From contig CM043968.1 of NCBI GenBank assembly GCA_014529385.2, positions 30,289,013-30,353,012 on the forward strand: a stretch of 64,000 nucleotides of DNA, in the 5' to 3' direction. The position numbers were made by a program, and so were the translations under genes. Source of the stretch: Adiantum capillus-veneris. Lineage: Eukaryota; Streptophyta; Polypodiopsida; Polypodiales; Pteridaceae. The notes beneath the pieces were generated by a model that saw only the letters and a program-made list of their open reading frames with translations, ran no database searches and had not been told where the DNA came from. Below are positions 21,224-30,794 of the stretch, one piece after another. Positions within the stretch are counted from its first letter, which is position 1, and each line of letters begins with the position of its first letter.

Positions 21224-22830
21224 AGTTGTAAGTTGCTTCAATCAGCAATTATGTCTTCTTGCCTCCTTGCTGACTAACCTGCGTTATGTATCGATGTCAA
21301 ATTGATGTCTACATTTGCAACCATCTGAACTTGATCCGATAGCTACCGCGTACATGAACCTTTGCTCATAGAATCCGCCGTCAGCATTCCCTACTTCGTA
21401 TGCATATGCTGAAGAGCAACACTGCAGTATACTATTGTTGCTTATCCCAACTGCGACCGCATTGGCTGCCACCTGTACGCGGTTTAGAAAGACAATAGCT
21501 TTACAGGACACAATATTGGCCATATTGTCTATTAAATTTTTCTGCTATCCCATTGAATGGCCAACAGTAGTTCACAGTTGGAGGAGCAATAGTTCATTGT
21601 TGGAGGCTAATAGGTGCTAACATATTGGTATGCCTGTCTCCAGAAATGCTATTGCTCCGCAGTCCTTGTTCTCCGGATTCTGTAGCATCAAAGCTCTTTG
21701 TGTGGAGAAAAGAATTAGCTTCCGCTTTTGCTCTTTGACTATTCTTTTGATCCTGGCCGGCAACATAGGCACCTACATGATTGACTACTTGACTTCCGCT
21801 GCAATGCTGTTGCATCTCCTTGGAGCTACACATTAACCAACTCCCACGGACACCATATTCTGCGTTGAATTGGTCATGAGAGATGTTTCTGTTTGTTTGC
21901 AGATCGTTCTAAATTGCTTGCCTCATCGAATTTTCAGATAGGATATCAATAGAGTTGGAAGAGAAGTGCGACTGAAGTCAACAGCTCTACAGACCATGAT
22001 TTGCACTAGTGGGAATATTCCCCAATGCCTTTCCATCGACATTGAGCTGTCTGCCACTAATCCCCTCACACTCTCTACTAAAAGCGGCACTCTTTGCTAA
22101 AAGCGCAAGCAGCTAGCACTGAGGCTGCTGGCTTAATTACTTAAGGATGACCATCATAAGCTTCGTTATGATCGATCCTGCTTAGATTTTCTGCCCTCAT
22201 GTCCACTTCGATGTTTATTCTTTCCATTTCTTCTGCCACTTCTATCTGCATCGCCAACACCCTGAACGGGCATGCGAAGGCAATGAGTTTTGGTGGTTCA
22301 ACTCCAGATTAGGCCAACTGATTATCTTCTGTTTCAGTAGCACTAGAACAGACCTCTCCCATTGGTTGATCGCATGAAATATCTGATCTTTGAGAATGCT
22401 CATCACTCCAACTTTATGATCTACGAAATATAACCGGTCTCTGGTACTCCTTTCCGATTCTATCCAGCTTACTGCACAGGCAAACTGCGCGGAAAAGAAT
22501 TGGTGTGAATCTTGAGAATTAAGCATCGGGATTTGCTGCATATCTCTCGCAAACTTGCTGCTTTTGGGGAACTTGTGAACTGCCAGTGTGAAGAATTTCG
22601 AAGTGCTTTTGAGATCTGGCTGCGAAATGCTGTACTTTCACGGCGGCGTTTTTATTTTAATCGGTCATTATTAGAGGGGGTTTTGAGCTTTTGCTAGCGT
22701 GAAAAACTGCCAGTGGGAAAAAGTCAAAATCTGCCTGCGTTGGACGTTGGCGGAAGACGACAAAACAATATTCAAATGCTGTCAGCTTTGTTGACGAACG
22801 GTCGTGTGATGCAAGAGCATGTGATGCAGG
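21222..22830. other. No gene recognised; less AT-rich spacer
   Basis: Higher base complexity than its surroundings and several frames of 60-100 codons on both strands. None has recognisable domains, a consistent splice pattern or a repeat counterpart elsewhere in the window. A diverged retroelement or gene remnant is possible. Confidence 0.4.
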
Positions 22831-22831
22831 C

Positions 22832-22833
<2 letters not shown>

Positions 22834-22911
<78 letters not shown>
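22834..22911 (+). repeat. Long (GA)n microsatellite
   Basis: About 78 bases of uninterrupted GA dinucleotides. Confidence 0.95.
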
Positions 22912-22915
<4 letters not shown>

Positions 22916-23318
22916 CTCAAGCGAGTCTGGGATGAGCTTCGCAGACATGCACTCCCCTGAACATCTACGATCGACTGAATTTGACGTCCGCTCGCTCAAA
23001 AACCTAATCAGCTTGGCTTGTCGAATGAGACGCAGGTATGAAAAACAATGACCTGATTTGCTATTTTTAATTTGAACCCCTACCACGTGGTGGCTTCTGC
23101 GGCCAGACAGACGAAAAAGAACCTTTGGCTCACCAAGTAAACAAACCACAAATAGACCCATGAGGCTCTCAATTTTCAAATGAAAAAGACTCTTTTACAA
23201 ACTAAAATACAAAACAAATCAATAGATGACATACTTCAAGTAAATGCCTACTCTCTTCTTCGTTAAAGCTTGTTTTAACAAGCTAAGACCTTTTAATTTT
23301 TTGGGTTAAATATAATTC

Positions 23319-23350
23319 ACTCACAATTGTGAGTTTTGAAAAAAAAAAAA
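23319..23350 (+). mobile_element. LINE-type palindromic 3' tail with poly(A)
   Basis: ACTCACAATTGTGAGT at 23319-23334 followed by TTTG and 12 A. The upstream body is not recognised, so this is probably the 3' end of a heavily 5'-truncated copy. Confidence 0.6.
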
Positions 23351-23759
23351 CCAAGAGTTTCATTCAAAAAAAATTCGCTTTTTGTTTTGTTCTCTAAGGC
23401 ATGCTTTAATAGTAATATGTTGGAGACATCAATCCGACAATAGAATCTTTTGTCTTCGTGAACAAATAGTTGAACAAGGTGAGGAATGACAAAGTCTTGC
23501 TAAGTAAAGAGGGATGAGAGTCATGGGAAGTTGGACTGATTGATTGCCTACAATCACATGTCATTTTGTTGTGTTTTAATAGAAAATTATATTGTCCATA
23601 CACAATATATGTTACTAAGGGCGCACTTAAACAATAAATGTATTATATGTTACTCGGGCCCACTTAAACGACAAGATGAAAGGCTCACATTGGCATTCAA
23701 AAAAAGTAAATTAAAATAAAAGTAAAATGAAATAAATAAAAATAATATTAAATTTCGTA

Positions 23760-23930
23760 TTAAAGACATCCTTGCTCTGATAGATCTTCTGGTTTCAAAG
23801 GAACCCACAATTCTATTACTGAACAAGAGCTCACATTGACTGCCTGGACCCAAAGTGTGTGTATAAGTGAGGCTAATTTGTATTTCTTAGTTAACACAAT
23901 CACTCACAATTGTGAGTTTTGCAAAAAAAT
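23760..23930 (+). mobile_element. LINE fragment with 5' inversion (twin-priming structure)
   Basis: 23760-23858 encodes, on the minus strand, LLFSNRIVGSFE, matching LLFNDRIVGSFE of the LINE at 30795-33745. Immediately right, on the plus strand, lies the LINE 3' end (TTTGTATTTCTTAG, palindrome 23902-23917, poly(A)). A reverse-transcriptase piece in inverted orientation joined to a short 3' end in the opposite orientation is the hallmark of twin priming during target-primed reverse transcription. Confidence 0.65.
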
Positions 23931-24001
23931 AATTTAAAGCAATATTTACAAACTAAAACAAAAGATTATTTTAATGTTTTCATAAGAAATGGTAGGTCTA
24001 A

Positions 24002-24140
24002 TCTATACTATTATAAAAGGGAAAGGGATCCCCCCCCCCCCCCTCTTTCTTTTGGGGGGACAGCATAGTTTTTTACATTATTTTTGTTTCAACGCCGGCA
24101 GCATAGGAGGACAACTCGAACGCACGTAGCCCACTATTGG

Positions 24141-24186
<46 letters not shown>

Positions 24187-24610
24187 CTACTCATCGGCCA
24201 AAGCGTTCAAGAAAAATCACTTTTTCAAACATACAAAATTCATTTCCTTAATTTTGTCAAGAGGAAATTACAAAAAATTGGGTTATTTTTTTAAGGTTTT
24301 TGCACTATTTCTGTTTGTTTTGGGGCCGAATTTCTCCTTTCCCCTTGCCCTCAACCGGCATTTTTGAAATTGAAAACGGCACGATATTAAGCTAAGACAC
24401 GTTTTGCCCGAACATTGGAGAGAGACAGCCGTGGAGCACGGGCAAGGCTAAAGAAATAGATTTTCCCTAACTGAAGAAAATAAAGGCAAAACTTGAGAGA
24501 GGCCATCGAGCAGTAGTAGTCAGAGGCTCAAAGCTCGAGTAGGAGACTGTCGAGATTTTAGGATAGGTGTCGTCTCTGTCAAGTCAAGGCATGTGCAGAG
24601 CATCGAAGTT
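24002..24610 (+). mobile_element. 5' part of a plus-strand Helitron
   Basis: It starts A|TCTATACTATTATAAAAG, a typical plant Helitron 5' end after an A. A poly(C) run, a (GA)n tract at 24143-24181 and segments matching the inverted pieces at 19190-19440 and 13890-14030 follow. No 3' end could be joined to it; related MITE sequence begins near 24615. Confidence 0.55.
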
Positions 24611-24614
24611 TGCT

Positions 24615-24850
24615 CAAAATACCCCCAATATTTAGTCGTAAATTCCCAAAAATGCGTAAATTGCCTTCTGTTGCGCGGTATTTTGTGACAAATCACATGC
24701 TAAGCACTCAAAAAAGGATCTCAATTGTCAAAAAGGAAAAGATTAGAAAATCTTGAGCAATCCAACAAAAATAGATGAAGGGAATTTTAGGAATTTTTGA
24801 AATTTGAGGGGTATTTTGAGAATTTCCACTAATTTATCATAAAATCTAAT
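24615..24850. mobile_element. MITE-family fragment
   Basis: It shares AATTTTTGAAATTTGAGGGG and the TGTGACAAAT and AAAGATTAGAAAATC interior with the elements at 11966-12449 (partly inverted) and 29650-29960. The ends are incomplete. Confidence 0.55.
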
Positions 24851-25105
24851 ATCTAACCAACCCAAATGAATTTCTCATATAAAACTGATCATTTAATGTG
24901 GGAGAATAAACGGGAACAAGGGTTAAGATATAGACATGTGCTTATATATCTATCTCAACAGTGGACCAATGGTAAAGAGGCCCAAATGAGAGATGGTCTA
25001 TTAAAGAGCAAGGCCAACCAATGGAGCATAAGACCTTAAGGTTACCTTCATTGAAGACCTCCAATAGTTAGTGTAAAAGTCCTTTGACCTTGGTAAACTA
25101 GGGTT
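24851..25105. other. Spacer without recognised features
   Basis: No coding or repeat signal was assigned. Confidence 0.4.
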
Positions 25106-25109
25106 GATC

Positions 25110-25300
25110 TTGTAGTGGGAACCCGGCCCAAGCTTGAGGTGCTTGAGAAGGGAACTCGGCCCAAGCTTAAGGTGCTTGAGATGCTTGAGGTGCTTGACAT
25201 GCTTGAGATGCTAGGGTTGTACTTGAGGTGAGAACCCAACCCAAGCTTAAAGTGCTTAAGGGCCAAGCTTGTAGTGGGAACTGGGCCTAAGCTTGAGGGG
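25110..25300 (+). repeat. Minisatellite of AAGCTTGAGG/GGAACTCGGCCC units
   Basis: Repeats of GGGAACYCGGCCCAAGCTT and GAGGTGCTTGAG alternate irregularly, with units of about 12-40 bp. Confidence 0.75.
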
Positions 25301-25379
25301 ATTGAGGTGTCAAAAGTCAAAGATCCAATCCCTACAAGGAGGGGGCGAGGTGACAGAACACCCACACACTCACACAAGG

Positions 25380-26160
25380 CATACTTGTTCGTTAGCGACC
25401 TCTCTGTGGCTAGCTTCTCAGAGATTCTACAAGAAAGTAAGGAGTTTTATTATGTGGTAGATAAAAGGCAAGACTTAGTTGATTGGCTTAGGGCTACCCT
25501 CGCCATCCGGTCAAACCTTGTGTTAAGTATGGAGCCTGATTTACCCTTGTAATTTTATGTGGTAAAAGCGCACATTTGTAAGGCCCCCATTATGAGGAGA
25601 AGCCATCGTGCGTGAAGGAAAATCACTCACCAGAAACCAAAATTTTCACGGACAAGAATCTGGGGCAACTTTAAAGGCCTCGGGGGCGGACCCCCGAGAC
25701 CTTTTTTTCGCCGGAATATTCTTTTTCGCCGGAATATTATGGCCGGACGGCGGCCGGAAAGTGGTCGGAAAACAACCGGCCGGTGGCCGGTGGCCGGCGG
25801 CCGAATTCAATGGCCGGTGGCCGAATTCAAAAGCGGACTTGTCTTCTCAAGGGCGGCCACACATGGGCAGATTGGAGGGTCCGATTTGGACTTATTCGCA
25901 CAAGGGCGGTTACACATGGCTGTCTCTCATAAGAGAGGGCAGCCCTTTTGGCCTATAAAAGGAGGCCATTTCTACACACATTTCATAGTGTGAAGTTGAT
26001 GCAACAAGGTGAGTGTGAGGTGGTGAGAGTGAAGCAAGGCGGGAGCTCCATTAAGGGTATAATCCCTTTGTAAACTACTTCTTGTTTTGAAGTACTAAAG
26101 CCATTGAGTGGCTACTTTCTTGTGGACGTAGCCCACATTGGGTGAACCACGTATATCGTG

Positions 26161-26227
<67 letters not shown>

Positions 26228-26490
26228 CTATAATCTCGTGTATGTAAATCTGTTTCTCTCCATTAAGTAATCTACTCAATTATCTATTTAGCTACGTCTT
26301 ATTTCCTAACACTTTGTTGGGTAAAGGATTGGACTTTAGGTAATATTGCTCTTCTAGGTACTATTAACTATGCTATGATGTAATCTTCTGCCCCTCGAGA
26401 CTCTGCTTGAGCTTGAGGTTGATTTGTATATTTCTTGGTGACACTATAATACAATCACTCACAATTGTGAGTTTTGCCACAAAAAAAAAA
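25380..26490 (+). mobile_element. 5'-truncated LINE 3' end interrupted by a solo LTR
   Basis: 25390-25500 encodes DLSVASFSEILQES, matching the last residues of the LINE at 30795-33745 (DLAVASFCEIIQES). The LINE 3'UTR resumes after 26312 (TGTAATCTTCTGCCC, CTTGAGCTTGAGGTTGATTT) and ends in the palindrome 26457-26472 and a poly(A) run. The middle is an LTR. Confidence 0.7.
25577..26311 (+). mobile_element. Solo LTR, probably Copia-type
   Basis: A TG...CA segment with GCCTATAAAAGG (TATA box, about 25949). GTGGACGTAGCCCACATTGG and GAACCACGTATATCGTG near the 3' part are typical of plant Copia LTR R/U5 regions. It ends TTCCTAACA. A GC-rich stretch (25740-25830) consists of GGCCGGTGGCCG repeats, and a (CT)n tract lies at 26166-26224. 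The start is uncertain: a candidate target duplication CCTTG (25545-25549) / CTTTG (26312-26316) would put it at 25550. Confidence 0.6.
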
Positions 26491-26559
26491 AAAAAAAGAT
26501 ACCGCGCAAAGATGAAGAAATGCAAGTTGATGTATTTTCAAATTTTGGGTCATGCAAAG

Positions 26560-27081
26560 GTAAGTATGCAAGTTGTGGGTTGAAGTCAAAGTGGTCCTTT
26601 TAGCAAGTTTGTGCTACTGAACTTGAAAGGCTGGTGGAGAATGTGTGAAGTTTATTCAAAATTGTGCTTATGGGATACAATTTTTTCATGGCAAATGAGT
26701 ATTTTAAAAGAAAAACAAGTGAAAAGGTCATGGTGGCTTTCTAAAACAATAGGAAAGTGATAAAATAATTAGGTCGAGTTTAATTGGAATAGATGTTCAA
26801 AAAAAGATTGTCTCAACTTAGCCTTGAGCTTGTTGAAAATCGAGACTAATAGGTTGTAAGCCATGGGAAAGGGACGAAAATCCAGTGAAATATGTAAAAA
26901 CTAGCTCAAACATCTTGTAAATTTTAAAATTTATGCTAGTATTTCTGGTTTTCTTCTTTGCAAAGAGAAAATTCGACCGGTGGCAGACTTTCTCGAACAT
27001 TGAATGAAATCAAGTTATAGAATGCAAGAAAGCTCAAGCCATGTGAGGATGTGCAAATGAAAAGTGAAATAAAAGTAACTC

Positions 27082-27169
<88 letters not shown>

Positions 27170-27171
27170 AT

Positions 27172-27263
<92 letters not shown>

Positions 27264-27535
27264 ATGTATAAGATTTACTAGGATTATGAAGGGTGAAGCT
27301 TCATTTTAGCACTCTATAACAATAGAGTGCAAGAAAAGCTAAGACATGTTAGGATGTGAAATGAAATGTTGTCGTGAAGTTTTGAAAAATTTCGATAAAT
27401 AAAATCTTGTTATTATAGTACATCTACTATGTTCTTGGTAGCTTCGAGGAGAAAATATCATATATGTAATCTTCAATATCGCTTGAGCTTGAAATTTAAA
27501 TACATTCACTCACTATTGTGAGTTTGAAAAAAAAA
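26560..27535 (+). repeat. About 1-kb block, copy A of a direct duplication
   Basis: It begins AAGTATGCAAGTTGTGGG and ends in the palindrome-like tail (27508-27523) plus poly(A). The same order of sequence recurs at 27705-28700, and in diverged form at 34490-35110. It is probably a non-autonomous element sharing the LINE 3' end. A (TA)n/(TG)n/(CA)n complex lies at 27087-27260. Confidence 0.75.
27087..27265. repeat. (TA)n(TG)n(AC)n(AT)n(GT)n complex
   Basis: Alternating dinucleotide tracts in mirror/complement order, able to form long hairpins. Confidence 0.95.
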
Positions 27536-27704
27536 ATTGAAAAATAAAAGGTGAAATAAAAAGATCCAAACCTTTTGCCAAAGTGTCTCATTAAGGGAAT
27601 CAACAAAGATCCCTTGGTTTGGGGCTTGAAAAGGTCAGGGAAAAAAAAAAAAAAACTTATTGCTTTCCATGTGTAGTACCTCTAGATGTTTATTTATTGA
27701 GGTC

Positions 27705-28349
27705 AAAGTATGCAAGTATGCAAGTTGTGGGTTGAAGTCAAAGTGGTCCTTTTAGCAAGTTTGTGCTATGAAACTTGAAAGGCCACTGGAGAATGTGTGA
27801 AGTTTATTCAAAATTGTGCTTATTTTTTCATGGCAAATGAGTATTTTAAAAGAAAAACAAGTGAAAAGGTCATGGTGGCTTTTTAAAACAATAGGAAACT
27901 GATAAAATAATTAGGTTGAGTTTAATTGAAATTGTGCTTATGGGATATAATTTTTTCATGGCAAATGAGTATTTTAAAAGAAAAACAAGTGAAAAGGTTA
28001 TGGTGGTTTTCTAAAACAATAGGAAAGTGATAATAAATTTTTGTTGAGTTTAATTGGAATAGACTTTCAAAAAAGAATTGTCTCAGCTTAGCCTTGAGCC
28101 GGTTGAAAATCGAGACTAATAGGTTGCAGGCCATGGTAAAGGGACGAAAATCCAGTGAAATATGTAAAAAACTAACTTAAAAATCTTGCAAATTTCAAAA
28201 TTTATGCTAGTATTTCTGGTTTTCTTCTTTGCAAAGAGAAAATTCAATCGACTTTCTCGAACATTGAATGAAATCAAGCTATAGAATGCAAGAAAGCTCA
28301 AGCCATGTGAGGATGTGCAAATGAAAAGTGAAATAAAAGTAACTCATTA

Positions 28350-28381
<32 letters not shown>

Positions 28382-28400
28382 ACGCAAATATAAATATATA

Positions 28401-28439
<39 letters not shown>

Positions 28440-28700
28440 GTATAGGATTTACTAGGATTATGCAAGGTTAAGCTTCATTTTAGCACTCTAAAACAATAGA
28501 ATGCAAGAAAAGCTAAGACATGTTAGGATGTGAAATGAAATGTTGTCGTGAAAAACTTCGATAAATAAAATCTTGTTATTATAGTACATCTACTATGTTC
28601 TTGGTAGCCTCGAGGAGAAAATATCATATATGTAATCTTCAATACCGCTTGAGCTTGAAATTTAAATACATTCACTCACTATTGTGAGTTTGAAAAAAAA
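27705..28700 (+). repeat. About 1-kb block, copy B of the direct duplication
   Basis: Parallel to copy A over its whole length. It has a local internal repeat (27860-28020 repeats the ATGGCAAATGAGTATTTTAA section), a shorter TA/TG tract at 28350-28440, and the tail 28674-28689 with poly(A). Confidence 0.75.
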
Positions 28701-28739
28701 AATTGAGAAATGAAAGGTGAAATAAAAAGATCCAGTAGG

Positions 28740-28895
28740 GAGCCAAAACGACTTTTTCAGAAGTCATTAATTAATTAGTTTGGGGGAGAGGGAAGAAAAG
28801 GAAAAGGGAAGGGTGGGGGAAAAAAAGCGAAAGGAGAAGAGAGGGGGGGGGTAGGGTAGGGGGTGTGTGTGTGGGGGGGGGGGGGGGGGGGGGTG
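28740..28895 (+). repeat. Purine-rich tract with poly(G)
   Basis: A GGGAGAGGGAAG-type purine run ends in long G runs (28839-28892). A related tract is at 35275-35370, and both start from CATTAATTAATTAGTTT. Confidence 0.8.
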
Positions 28896-28929
28896 TATCC
28901 TTTTTTTTATGGCTCAAAGGGAACTCAAG

Positions 28930-29110
28930 GACGAGCGCAGGCATATAGCCTAGTGGCTTAGGTTGAGTTTCATAGCATGTACGTGATGAGTTCAAATGCT
29001 ACTCATTAACATTGGTTTTAAATGGTGACGTGCATGGACATGCTAATTGGAGATGCTAAAGGATCTTGAGAAGATTCTATGTAACAAAAAACAAAAGTAG
29101 TAGAGACAAA
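28930..29110 (+). mobile_element. tRNA-derived SINE
   Basis: A-box-like TAGCCTAGTGG (28948-28958) and B-box-like GAGTTCAAATGCT about 45 nt downstream. A body with GATGCTAAAGGATCTTGAGA and an A-rich end near 29090 follow. The copy at 35400-35540 has the same order of boxes and body. Confidence 0.6.
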
Positions 29111-29640
29111 TAGGTTTGCCAAAGTGTTTCGTTAAAGGGAATCAACAAAGATCCCTTGGCTTGGGGCTGGAAAAGGTAAGGCAAAAAAAAAAAAAAAAAC
29201 TTCTTGCTTTCCATGTGTAGTACCTCTAGATGTTTATTGAGGTCTCTTGGGATATTTTCTTTGACGTTAAAACTCTCTTCTTGATTTCCTTGTGGTCACC
29301 TCCCCTCTTCCCTATTTTCACTTGCGTATCTTTGACTACCCTCATTGAAAACCTTTTCTTTAAAATCAACCCCATCAAATTCCTGCTCGTTTAGACACAA
29401 AGGACGTCCGTGGTTGGACTCTCACCTTGACGGCGTTCCCATGCACACATACCCAACTTGCCCTATCACCGCATAGTCCTCCCCCCTTGCCTTCCCTTGC
29501 TATCCACACTTCTCCCCCCCTGCGCCTTCTCTTGCTGATTAGATATGTTGCGAGGGGATAATGGAATCTCTTGGGATTTGATCTAATGAAATTGCATACA
29601 CTAAATCTAGAGAAATGCTATATTATAAATAGAAATAAAA
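29111..29640. other. Dispersed repeat fragment and spacer
   Basis: 29115-29245 matches 27588-27700 (GGAATCAACAAAGATCCCTT, poly(A), TTTCCATGTGTAGTACCTC). The rest shows no recognised feature. Confidence 0.5.
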
Positions 29641-29649
29641 GGCAAAAAG

Positions 29650-29960
29650 TTTGGGAAAATTCCCAAAATATCCCTATGATTTTTGAAAATCCCCAAAGTG
29701 TGCTTGTATCTATTTTGGTTCGATTGCTCAAGATTTTCTAGTCTTTATTCCTTTTTCACACTTGAGATCCATTTTTGAGTGCCTAGTATGTAATTTGTCA
29801 CAAATTGCGTCGCAAAACAAGGAAATTATGTCTACAAATAATGAAGCAATTCATCCGCAAAGCCTCCATAACCAATTCAAATTCTAATTTTAGCATCTTG
29901 CTTTGATAGACAATCAGTTTAATCTCACAACCAGACATATTTTGCAAAATTTAAAAATTT
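29650..29960. mobile_element. MITE-family fragment
   Basis: It parallels the interior of 11966-12449 (TATCTATTTTGGTT, ATTATGTCTA.AAATAATGAA, CAATTCATC.GCAAAGCC). The right inverted repeat is missing or decayed. Confidence 0.65.
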
Positions 29961-30790
29961 TGGAGGAAATTTACGACAAAATAGTGGGGCTGAGATGTCG
30001 TGGACATGTGGACGTTTCTTTCGAGATGAATCTGTCTACTTGAATCTCGTGTCTCTCGTTTGAGACGGGGATCTCTCTCTCTTGCTTTACAAATGTCATT
30101 TAATATTTTAAAATCAAAATAACATTTAAGATACGTCTCAATCGTCACTGAAAACATTAAGTACACGGAATTCTCATTTTTTTCCCCTGTTTAAGAAGGA
30201 CTACTTGGGGGAAAAACTTTTTTTGCTTGATGTCAAACGATGATAAGTTTTTGATGTGAGCTGTTGCCTTAACTCTAAATAATGATCCATTTAATATGAT
30301 TTCTGTTGTTGGCATGATATGACACCTTTTGGATTTTACAATAATTTGTTGTGGGCTCACACGGTTGTATAAGTGACATGGACTTTTTTTCCAACATCTT
30401 ACTAGTTTTTTTGCGATTAAGTTCTATAGAAAATTACTTCTCTTTCAGTTGGTCATGATTTGTTTTTTCTTTGTTGTGTGTGTGTGAGAGAGAGAGAGAA
30501 TAAGAGGGAGAGAGAGAGAATAACCATTTGCTTTGATTTTATAATTACTAGTACGGTCGGTCGTCTTCGGCGGCTTCTCTTTCTCTCTCTCTCTCCTTCT
30601 TTATCGCGTGCAAAGGGGTTTGTTTTTATTTTGGACTTTAGCTTTTATGTCGTAGATTGCGACACGTGTAAAGGGCTCCTCCTTCCGTCATATTATGTTA
30701 GTAGATAATTTCTTATAATTTATAATTTATGTTTTTTCAATGTAAGAGGTAAGCCATTTTAATTTTAAACCAACATGTTTTCTCAGCTTT
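29961..30790. other. No gene recognised
   Basis: AT-rich sequence with short GA/CT runs near 30485-30520 and 30582-30597. Confidence 0.5.
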
Positions 30791-30794
30791 TGTT

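Noticed and set aside
21284..22541. Possible host gene
   Set aside because: Frames on both strands are of similar length, lack domains and show no consistent splice sites, so I left it unassigned.
26166..26224. CT-rich tract as a promoter element
   Set aside because: It lies in the U5-like part of a solo LTR after the TATA region and resembles the many other microsatellites of the window.
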